NCBI GenBank assembly: GCA_003131985.1
Contig: PKWH01000131.1
Location: 1,651-9,302 of the forward strand
Source of the DNA: Acidobacteriota bacterium
GTDB lineage: Bacteria > Acidobacteriota > Terriglobia > Acidiferrales > UBA7541
Direction of reading: 5' to 3'
DNA length: 7,652 bases
How positions within the stretch are numbered: the first letter of the stretch is position 1; each line of letters begins with the position of its first letter. Under the pieces are notes generated by a model, which ran no database searches, was not told the DNA's origin, and saw nothing but the letters and a program-made list of their open reading frames with translations. A program made the position numbers and the translations under genes. Positions 1 to 5,430 of the stretch are shown here, one piece after another.

Positions 1-1787
1 GCAACGTCCTCGCCTTCGGTGAGCTTGGAGTTGATGTGAATGTCGTCCACTACGATGTACTGCGCATACTGGTCCACCACGCAGTCGGCGTGCTTCACGA
101 ATTGATCGGCATCTTCCTTGGTCCACCAGTCTTTCAAATTACCTTTGGCATCGAACTGCCGGCCTTCGTCGTCGAAGCCGTGGGTTAGCTCGTGGCCAAT
201 TGTAGAGCCGGTATTGCCATAGTTCGGCGCGTCATCCATTTTGGCGTCGTAGAGAGGCGGCTGCAGTACGCCAGCGGGAAAATTAATATCGTTCATTTGG
301 GGATTGAAATAGGCGTTGACGGTGGGCGGCGTCATTCCCCATTCACCGCGATCAACCGGCTTTCCAACTTTGTTTAGCTCGCGATGCACTTCGAACTCGA
401 CCGCGCGCAGGTTGTTGCCATAAAAATCATCGGGCACGATTTTCACCGAGCTGTAATCGCGCCAAACGTCGGGATAGCCGACCTTGTTTCGAATCGCGTG
501 CAGCTTGTTCAACGCTTGCTGTTTGGTTTCGGGACTCATCCAATCGAGCTGCTGAATGCGGAGAGCCATCGCGTCTTCGATTCGGCGCGTCATCTCCACA
601 GTGGCGGCTTTCAGCTCGGGCGAAAACGTTTTGCGAACGTATGCCTGTCCCAAAGCCTCTCCGAGGTTGCGGTCAACATACTCGACGCAGCGCTTCCAGC
701 GCGGCTGTTGCTCTTTGGCTCCGCGCAGGTATTTGCGATAGAAATCGAAATTCTCAGTCACGAATGGAGTGGACAAAAATGGAGAGCGGGAATTAGCGAC
801 ATGGAATCGAAGATAGGTTTTCCACTCCTGCAGTGACGCTGTTTTCAGTTGGGCATCGACGTCCTTAAAGAAGTCCGGCCAGCCGACATTCAGGATTTGA
901 AATTTGGGGATGTTGCCGGTGGCGAAATAGGCGTTCCAATCGAAGTCCGGCGCGATCTTGTAAAGGTCCGGGACACTCATCTTGTGCTTCTCTTTGTAAG
1001 GGTCGCGACGTTCGACGCGCGTGAGCGAGGCCTTTGCAAGGCTGGTCTCCATGCGCATCACGACGGCCGCATTGTTCTTGGCGACATCCGGAGCGTCGCC
1101 CATCAGTTCGAAGACCATCTGAACGTGCAGTAAATAACGTTCTCGGGTTTCTTTCGATTTGGCGTCGTCTTTTGTGTAGTAGTCGCGATCGGGAAGTCCG
1201 AGGCCCCCCTGCGAAACGTCGATGATGACTTCATCAGAGTTATCAGGATCTTGTGTTGGGCCGGCGCGGAAGAGAACGGAGTCGCCTTTAAGCTGGAGAG
1301 TCGCGACCAAGGCTGCGAGATCTTTCGTGCTCTTGAGGTCTTGAATGGCGGATAGATCCGGCTGCATGGGTTTAGCACCCAGCTTTTCTATTGCAGCTTC
1401 GTCCACGCAGGAGGCGTAATAGTCGCCAATCTTCTGCGTGACAGCGTCGCGATTCTTGGCGACGGCGGCTTCTTCGAGAATGCCGCGAAGATAGATCAGA
1501 TTATCCTGGTAAAGTTTGCCGTAAACGCTCCAGGAAGTCTGGTCGGAGGGAATCGGATTCATCTTCCTCCAGCCGCCGCAGGAATACTCGTAGAAGTCCA
1601 CGCAAGGATCAGCGGTGCGGTTCATGGCCGCGGGATCAAGGCTGGGCGTGTATGGAAGCACTGGTTCCGCGTGCTGCTGTGCGGTTGCGGGAGCCGCATC
1701 CGAGGCGGTAGTTGCGGGTTTTGTCTGCTGGGCGCAAGTGGTGATGGCGAAGAAGGCAGCGAGCCATAAAGCTTTTTTGAATACCAA
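1..1787 (-). CDS. Exported M13-family (neprilysin/PepO-like) zinc metallopeptidase, C-terminus outside window
   Basis: Zinc endopeptidase expected to cut peptides outside the cytoplasm. I read the minus-strand frame by hand; it stays open for 595 codons and runs off the left edge. From the TTG start the first ~19 residues form a signal peptide: basic KK at 4-5, a hydrophobic stretch, then Cys18. An Ala/Thr/Pro/Gln-rich linker runs to ~45. The M13 N-domain opens with DPCVDFYEYSCGGW at 60, and GLGLPDRDYY follows later. The substrate-binding motif VNAYF is at 490-494. The zinc motif HELTH is at 532-536 (ligands H532 and H536, catalytic E533). The third zinc ligand is E593 in TEGEDVA; the Asp of ExxxD falls just past the edge. 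Asn491 to His532 is 41 residues, as in neprilysin. Family members are about 670-690 residues, so ~80-90 are missing. It lies 132 bases downstream of pckG on the same strand. No frameshift was seen. The family call is firm; substrate is unknown. Confidence 0.95.
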   Translation of the reverse strand, partial: MVFKKALWLAAFFAITTCAQQTKPATTASDAAPATAQQHAEPVLPYTPSLDPAAMNRTADPCVDFYEYSCGGWRKMNPIPSDQTSWSVYGKLYQDNLIYLRGILEEAAVAKNRDAVTQKIGDYYASCVDEAAIEKLGAKPMQPDLSAIQDLKSTKDLAALVATLQLKGDSVLFRAGPTQDPDNSDEVIIDVSQGGLGLPDRDYYTKDDAKSKETRERYLLHVQMVFELMGDAPDVAKNNAAVVMRMETSLAKASLTRVERRDPYKEKHKMSVPDLYKIAPDFDWNAYFATGNIPKFQILNVGWPDFFKDVDAQLKTASLQEWKTYLRFHVANSRSPFLSTPFVTENFDFYRKYLRGAKEQQPRWKRCVEYVDRNLGEALGQAYVRKTFSPELKAATVEMTRRIEDAMALRIQQLDWMSPETKQQALNKLHAIRNKVGYPDVWRDYSSVKIVPDDFYGNNLRAVEFEVHRELNKVGKPVDRGEWGMTPPTVNAYFNPQMNDINFPAGVLQPPLYDAKMDDAPNYGNTGSTIGHELTHGFDDEGRQFDAKGNLKDWWTKEDADQFVKHADCVVDQYAQYIVVDDIHINSKLTEGEDV

Positions 1788-1798
1788 GGGAGGCCTCC
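1785..1798 (-). promoter_or_regulatory. Ribosome binding site deciding a TTG start for the M13 peptidase
   Basis: On the minus strand GGAGG (1798-1794) is followed by six bases and then TTG (1787-1785). This in-frame codon is directly followed by a signal-peptide sequence. No in-frame ATG occurs at the N-terminus; the first is at residue 55, already past the linker. The Shine-Dalgarno sits inside a perfect 10-base palindrome, GGAGGCCTCC (1789-1798). The start choice rests on spacing and signal-peptide position. Confidence 0.75.
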
Positions 1799-1919
1799 GA
1801 AGGACGGTTGAGCATAACAGCAGCAAGGCTTGCGCGCTAGTTTGGATGGAGACTTGGAACAGGGAGTCGATGGGCGATCTCGCCGATGCGATGGAAGACA
1901 CAATAGCAACGACGGAGTT

Positions 1920-3683
1920 TTACTTAATAGGAACGCTGGAGCGATCGAGTCGGCCGGCCAGATATTTGTGCTCCGCGCGAATTTCGTCCGGCAGGCGATT
2001 GCCAAATTTCTCAAAGAACTTTCCCGTAGCAGTCACTTCATCGGCCCAATCGCTTGGATCCACGCGCAGCAATTCATCAATGGTCTCGCGCGAGATCGAA
2101 AGGCCGTCGAGGTCGAGCGAACCGGGGGCCGGGACATCGCCGATAGGAGTCTCTGTGGCGTCCGCGCGACCTTCGATCCGATCAAGCATCCATTTCAGGA
2201 CGCGCACGTTTTCGCCGTAGCCGGGCCAGAGCAATTTCCCGCTCTGATCCCTGCGGAACCAGTTCACATGGAAAATTTTGGGAGCGTTTTCGAGTCTGGA
2301 ACCCATCTCCAGCCAGTGCTTGAAATAGTCGCCCATGTTGTAACCGCAGAACGGGATCATGGCCATGGGATCACGCCGCGTGACGCCGACGGCGCCAGTG
2401 CTGGCAGCGGTAGTCTCGGAAGCCATGGTGGCGCCGACGAATACTCCGTGCTGCCAATCACGAGATTGATACACGAGCGGAGCGACGTGAGCACGGCGAC
2501 CGCCGAATATGATCGCGGAGATAGGTATGCCGTCGGGATCTTCCCAATGGGCGGAAATCGACGGGGATTGTTTTGCCGAAACGGTGTATCGCGAATTCGG
2601 ATGCGCCGCCGGACCCATACTCGGCTTCCAGTTTTCGCCTTTCCAATTGATGAGTTCTTCCTGCGGCACGCCGTTGATGCCCTCCCACCAAGGTTCGCGC
2701 GAGGTGGCAGTCATGGCGACATTCGTGAAGATCGCATCGTGTTGCAGGGCAGTTCTGACGTTCGGATTCGTTTTCGCGTTGGTGCCGGGCGCGACGCCGA
2801 AGAAACCGGCTTCGGGATTAATGGCGCGCAACGAGCCGTCGGACGCGATATGCATCCACGCGATGTCGTCCCCAACAGTCCACACCCGATAACCCTGCTT
2901 TTCCAGCGCTGAAACCATCATGGCCAAATTTGTTTTTCCGCAGGCGCTGGGGAATGCTGCGGCCATATAGGTTACCTTGCCGGAAGGATCTTCCAGGCCC
3001 AGGAGGAGCATGTGTTCGGCCATCCAGCCTTGTTCGCGCGCCATATAACTGGCGATGCGAAGCGCGAAACACTTTTTGCCCAGCAGGGCATTGCCGCCGT
3101 AACCGGAGCCGACGCTCCAGATCAGTTTCTCTTCAGGAAAATGGAGAACGAAGCGCCGATCGGGATTCAAATCGCCGAGTGAATGCAGGCCCGGAACAAA
3201 ATCGTCGGAGCTGCCCAGGCGGTCGAGCGCGGCTTGTCCCATTCGGGACATAATGCGCATGCTAGCGACGACGTACGCAGAATCCGTGATCTCGACGCCC
3301 ACTTTACTGTAGGGCGAGTTCACCGGGCCCAGGATGTAAGGCACTACGTACATCGTGCGGCCCTTCATCGCACCGTCAAATAGCGGGCGGACTTTTTCCT
3401 TGGCTTCCAGCGGGGACATCCAGTTATTGGTGGGACCTGCGTCGTCTTTCTGGCGAGTGCATATGAAGGTGATGGACTCGGTTCGCGCGACGTCATTTGG
3501 ATTACTGCGGTGCAGGTAACAGCCCGGCCGGGTTTTCTGGTTCAGCTCGATGTAGGTTCCGTCGCGCAGCATTCCGTCGATCAGACGGTCGTTTTCGGCC
3601 TGCGAACCGTCGCACCAGACGATCTTTGAGGGCTTTGTGAGGCGAGCGGATTCATCAACCCATCTTTCCAGCGGCGTAGACAC
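1920..3683 (-). CDS. pckG: Phosphoenolpyruvate carboxykinase, GTP-dependent
   Basis: Cytosolic enzyme converting oxaloacetate plus GTP to PEP, CO2 and GDP, the entry step of gluconeogenesis. Numbering is from GTG 3683 (587 residues, close to the usual ~590-620 of GTP-type enzymes). Visible motifs, in order: VARTES near 66 (substrate Arg), SGYGGN near 193 (active-site Tyr195), LLGKKCFALR near 200 (metal-ligand Lys), AEHMLLLG with metal-ligand His224, and P-loop FPSACGKTN at 244-252. The P-loop carries the reactive Cys248 typical of the GTP class. Then come VGDDIAWMH with the metal-binding Asp pair 272-273, INPEAGFFGVAPGT near 288, NSRYT near 363, FGGRRAHVAPLV near 393, and the FRRDQSGKLLWPGYGENVRV block near 477. 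All expected catalytic residues are present. A TTG codon at 3686 is also in frame but lies only one base from the Shine-Dalgarno, so GTG 3683 is preferred. The M13 peptidase follows after 132 bases and may be co-transcribed. Confidence 0.97.
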   Translation of the reverse strand: MSTPLERWVDESARLTKPSKIVWCDGSQAENDRLIDGMLRDGTYIELNQKTRPGCYLHRSNPNDVARTESITFICTRQKDDAGPTNNWMSPLEAKEKVRPLFDGAMKGRTMYVVPYILGPVNSPYSKVGVEITDSAYVVASMRIMSRMGQAALDRLGSSDDFVPGLHSLGDLNPDRRFVLHFPEEKLIWSVGSGYGGNALLGKKCFALRIASYMAREQGWMAEHMLLLGLEDPSGKVTYMAAAFPSACGKTNLAMMVSALEKQGYRVWTVGDDIAWMHIASDGSLRAINPEAGFFGVAPGTNAKTNPNVRTALQHDAIFTNVAMTATSREPWWEGINGVPQEELINWKGENWKPSMGPAAHPNSRYTVSAKQSPSISAHWEDPDGIPISAIIFGGRRAHVAPLVYQSRDWQHGVFVGATMASETTAASTGAVGVTRRDPMAMIPFCGYNMGDYFKHWLEMGSRLENAPKIFHVNWFRRDQSGKLLWPGYGENVRVLKWMLDRIEGRADATETPIGDVPAPGSLDLDGLSISRETIDELLRVDPSDWADEVTATGKFFEKFGNRLPDEIRAEHKYLAGRLDRSSVPIK

Positions 3684-3692
3684 CAAACCTCC
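3681..3692 (-). promoter_or_regulatory. Ribosome binding site of pckG, favouring GTG 3683 over TTG 3686
   Basis: Minus-strand GGAGG occupies 3692-3688. TTG (3686-3684) follows after one base, too close for normal initiation. GTG (3683-3681) follows after four bases and is the more plausible start. The two differ by a single residue. There is no ATG nearby. Confidence 0.65.
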
Positions 3693-3710
3693 GAGGATTT
3701 CGAGCGCGAG

Positions 3711-3743
3711 AACGCAAGGCTCACAGGAGCCGCAAGTCGCGTT
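3711..3743 (-). promoter_or_regulatory. Foldable element in the pckG 5' leader
   Basis: Nested inverted repeats: outer arms AACGC (3711-3715) and GCGTT (3739-3743) enclose inner arms GGCTC (3718-3722) and GAGCC (3727-3731) with a four-base loop. In pckG mRNA this would form two stacked 5-bp stems separated by an asymmetric internal loop (7 and 2 bases), about 20 bases upstream of the Shine-Dalgarno. It has no T-tract and is not an intrinsic terminator. It matches no riboswitch class I can recognise. Confidence 0.3.
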
Positions 3744-3758
3744 ACTTTGCTTTTGAGT

Positions 3759-3775
3759 ACCTAAAAATTCTAGGT
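3759..3775. promoter_or_regulatory. Operator-like palindrome overlapping the pckG -10 box
   Basis: The 17-base sequence ACCTAAAAATTCTAGGT is symmetric around its central base except for one pair (positions 6 and 12). Both 5-base arms, ACCTA and TAGGT, are perfect. It covers the putative -10 hexamer and predicted start point of pckG, where a dimeric repressor would block transcription. The regulator is not identifiable from the site. The symmetry is visible directly; the operator role is inference. Confidence 0.4.
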
Positions 3776-3795
3776 CACAGAGCGGGGAAAAGCAA
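3767..3795 (-). promoter_or_regulatory. Putative sigma70-type promoter of pckG
   Basis: Reading the minus strand, a -35-like TTGCTT (3795-3790) is followed by exactly 17 bases and a -10-like TAGAAT (3772-3767, five of six consensus bases). Transcription would start near 3760, giving a leader of about 77 bases before the GTG start. The -35 match is weak (three of six), so the call depends mainly on the -10 box, spacing and location. Confidence 0.45.
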
Positions 3796-3835
3796 GGCGA
3801 CGGGCTCGCACAGATGGCGCTAGAGTGCCCGATGT

Positions 3836-3841
3836 TATACT
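3836..3841 (+). promoter_or_regulatory. Possible -10 box of the small gene at 3851
   Basis: TATACT matches five of six -10 consensus bases and ends nine bases before ATG 3851. Transcription would begin almost at the start codon. I see no Shine-Dalgarno there, which would fit a leaderless or nearly leaderless message. No good -35 box lies at the expected distance, so support is weak. Confidence 0.25.
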
Positions 3842-3850
3842 TGCCGTAGA

Positions 3851-4114
3851 ATGTTCGCGCAAAAACTTCAGGTGCAGGTTCTGATCGGGGGCGAAAAAAT
3901 GCCGGCGCCTCTCGAATGGTTGGACAGCTTTTGCATGCGGAACTTCACGGGCTCGGCGGAGTTTGACGATACGCTGCCAACGGGCGAGGGTAAGCTGGAA
4001 GCTGGACTGAGCGTAGAACCCGGGCGGCTGGCGGCAGCGATGGGCGAATGGCTGACAAAACGGGGCAAAGGGAACGGCAAAGCTGTGACCGTGGAGATCA
4101 CAACGGCAAGTTAA
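3851..4114 (+). CDS. Hypothetical small protein (87 residues)
   Basis: I do not recognise this protein. It is 87 residues with a mixed, soluble-looking composition: no signal peptide, no membrane segment and no repeated motif. An acidic middle (EFDDTLPTGEG, ~37-47) is followed by a helix-prone stretch (ALPs-free, rich in Ala/Gly/Leu around 60-68), the basic segment TKRGKGNGK (~69-77) and a strand-like end, AVTVEITTAS. There is one Cys (residue 28). Codon use (gcg, ctg, ggc, gaa) resembles the neighbours, which supports real coding. It is transcribed divergently from pckG, with 167 bases between the starts. No Shine-Dalgarno precedes ATG 3851. It could be a lineage-specific small gene or a chance frame in GC-rich DNA. 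Confidence 0.5.
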   Translation: MFAQKLQVQVLIGGEKMPAPLEWLDSFCMRNFTGSAEFDDTLPTGEGKLEAGLSVEPGRLAAAMGEWLTKRGKGNGKAVTVEITTAS

Positions 4115-4410
4115 GCCTGCCGAGGTTCTTAGGGATAAAGCACTCCAGAGTCTTTCCCCACATTCTGAAATTCGGATGCACGGAATTCGAATTAGAGAAT
4201 ATTTCTACAGGAAGAAGAGCCGAACCTTTCCTACAAATGATTGGGGCGTTGCAGCGGTCATCGCAAGAGAAGTTCGGCTCCTCACAGTCAGTTCGACGTG
4301 AGATCGCAAAGATAGTTAGCAACGCGCGATCGAAGGGGAAACGGCGCTGAAGCGGGACAGAGCTGAGGATCCAAGATGCGCTCGTCGCGGCTCGTCAAGC
4401 GGGGGAAGAC
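4115..4410. other. Convergent intergenic spacer without a convincing gene
   Basis: This spacer lies between the 3' ends of the small gene (plus) and the patatin gene (minus). It is AT-richer than the flanks. An open frame crosses it on the plus strand (ATG 4048 to 4350). That frame overlaps the end of the 3851 gene and uses codons such as aga, ata, cta and agg that are scarce in the flanking genes. I therefore do not call it. It contains a long-armed inverted repeat (4217-4280). I see no hairpin with a T-run that would serve as a terminator for either gene. Confidence 0.5.
4217..4280. repeat. Inverted repeat with 9-base perfect arms
   Basis: GAGCCGAAC (4217-4225) is the exact reverse complement of GTTCGGCTC (4272-4280). 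After one mismatch the pairing continues inward for four more base pairs (TTTC 4227-4230 with GAGA 4267-4270, one of them G-U). The loop is about 36 bases. The loop is too long and lacks a T-tract for an ordinary terminator. It could be a non-coding RNA stem, a protein-binding site or a remnant of a mobile element. Confidence 0.45.
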
Positions 4411-5304
4411 TTAAATTTCCTCAGATGCTTTGGAAGCTTGGCGTGCTTCTTCTATCTGGCGGGGGTCGCGTTCGAGGACCGCTTTGATTTGGGGCATAGC
4501 GGCATGCGTTGCGTCTTCCCCGGCGGCGATGAGCTGCGGAGTCTTCACGAATTCATCCCAGAGCACGTGGTGCACCCCTGGTTCGATGAGCACGTCGGTC
4601 TCACCACGCCACGGTTGATTCGCGACAGTTTGAATAATTGAGAAAGCTCGGCTTATGACTTCGATCGTATTGCGCGGCCTTGAATCCAGAATCCCCGGCT
4701 CCAAGTGAACCGAAATAATCACTTCAGCGCCCATTTCGCGAAGGGCGGGCGCGGGCACTTGTTCGGTGAGAAATCCGTCCACCAGAAAATGGCCGTCGTG
4801 TTCGACGGGGAGAAAAAGTCCCGGATACGCGCAAGAGGCGCGAAGCGCGGGGCTGATCTCTCCCTTGGTGAAATGGACTGACTCGCCTGAAAGCAAGTCG
4901 GTGGCAACGATAGCCAAAGGAATTTTCATCTGGCTGAAATATTTCGCGGTAGTGAAGCGATGGAGGAATTCATCCAGGCGCTCGTTGGAGGCCATGCCCA
5001 TGCGCGAGAGTGTCCAGCGCCCAAAATCACGAAAGCGCGTGAGGCTACCCTGGTGCGCCATTTCGTCGAGAGATGTTCCGCTGGCATAGGCAGCAGCGAT
5101 CAGAGCGCCTACGCTGGTGCCGGCGATGAAATCAACGGGAATTTCGTATTGTTCGAGGACGCGAAGGACGCCAATGTGGGCGATGCCGCGCGCGAATCCG
5201 CCGCCCAGCGCGACCCCGATTTTTGGCGGTGGGGCGCCGGAGTTGTAAGCGAACGAACGCAGACCGCGCAGGGCCTTCCCAAGCCAATTGGAATTAGTTC
5301 CCAT
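4411..5304 (-). CDS. Patatin-like phospholipase / acylhydrolase (RssA-like)
   Basis: Serine acylhydrolase predicted to release fatty acids from phospholipid or other acyl esters, using a Ser-Asp dyad. Numbering is from ATG 5304 (297 residues). The oxyanion-hole motif GGGFARG starts at residue 35. The nucleophile motif GTSVG is at 62-66 (Ser64). The conserved block RASCAYPGLFLPV is near 155, and the catalytic Asp176 is in LVDGF. The usual motif is DG-Gly or DG-Ala, so Phe is a small deviation. The C-terminal segment DEFVKTPQLIAAGEDAT is typical of short bacterial patatins. There is no clear signal peptide or transmembrane helix, so it is probably cytosolic or membrane-peripheral. The frame could extend to GTG 5400, adding 32 basic, Pro-rich residues. 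I prefer ATG 5304 because AGAGG lies eight bases upstream and the extension would run across the fadN promoter. It is divergent from fadN. Substrate is unknown. Confidence 0.92.
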   Translation of the reverse strand: MGTNSNWLGKALRGLRSFAYNSGAPPPKIGVALGGGFARGIAHIGVLRVLEQYEIPVDFIAGTSVGALIAAAYASGTSLDEMAHQGSLTRFRDFGRWTLSRMGMASNERLDEFLHRFTTAKYFSQMKIPLAIVATDLLSGESVHFTKGEISPALRASCAYPGLFLPVEHDGHFLVDGFLTEQVPAPALREMGAEVIISVHLEPGILDSRPRNTIEVISRAFSIIQTVANQPWRGETDVLIEPGVHHVLWDEFVKTPQLIAAGEDATHAAMPQIKAVLERDPRQIEEARQASKASEEI

Positions 5305-5326
5305 TTGTAGAGCCTCTAATTCTATA
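5302..5326 (-). promoter_or_regulatory. Ribosome binding site and possible -10 box of the patatin gene
   Basis: On the minus strand AGAGG (5317-5313) is followed by eight bases and ATG 5304, which decides this start over GTG 5400. Just upstream, TATAGA (5326-5321), or the overlapping TAGAAT, resembles a -10 box. No good -35 lies 17 bases further up. The Shine-Dalgarno is well supported; the promoter is tentative. Confidence 0.45.
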
Positions 5327-5365
5327 GGACACTGTATCGCACTTGGCGGATGCACGGGCTTTCGG

Positions 5366-5394
5366 TTGACCGCAGGTTTCCGCTTCTGTAACCT
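5366..5394 (+). promoter_or_regulatory. Putative sigma70-type promoter of fadN
   Basis: TTGACC (5366-5371, five of six -35 consensus bases) is followed by exactly 17 bases and TAACCT (5389-5394). The latter keeps the three most conserved -10 positions (T1, A2, T6). Transcription would start near 5401, leaving a leader of about 27 bases before ATG 5428. I see no FadR-type palindrome here. Confidence 0.5.
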
Positions 5395-5418
5395 CGACAC
5401 TCACGCCAAAATATTTGC

Positions 5419-5430
5419 GAGGCACTGATG
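5419..5430 (+). promoter_or_regulatory. Ribosome binding site of fadN
   Basis: GAGG (5419-5422) lies five bases before ATG 5428. The encoded N-terminus begins a few residues before the NAD-binding fold, as expected for the family, so this start is well supported. Confidence 0.7.

Noticed and set aside
192..1225. Several plus-strand open frames of 61-150 codons
   Set aside because: They are antisense to the M13 peptidase, which reads continuously with all family motifs on the minus strand.
1808..1850. Possible separate promoter for the M13 peptidase (TATGCT as -10)
   Set aside because: The -10 match is four of six and nothing resembling a -35 box lies 16-18 bases upstream.
1868..1889. Possible terminator hairpin (GGCG...CGCC) after pckG
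   Set aside because: The stem is only four to five base pairs and no T-tract follows on the minus strand.
1830..2912. 360-codon open frame on the plus strand opposite pckG
   Set aside because: It lies wholly antisense to the PEP carboxykinase gene and its 3' flank, whose minus-strand product carries every catalytic motif. The plus-strand product shows no recognisable domain and is a typical GC-rich shadow.
4098..4322. Minus-strand open frame of 74 codons in the spacer
   Set aside because: No Shine-Dalgarno, no recognisable domain, composition unlike the neighbouring genes.
4048..4350. Plus-strand open frame of 100 codons
   Set aside because: It overlaps the 3851 gene out of frame, has no ribosome binding site, uses codons unlike the neighbours and has no recognisable motif. 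Kept only as a finding on the spacer.
5305..5400. N-terminal extension of the patatin from GTG 5400
   Set aside because: The extra 32 residues are basic and Pro-rich, outside the patatin fold. The frame would cross the divergent fadN promoter, and ATG 5304 has a well-spaced AGAGG.
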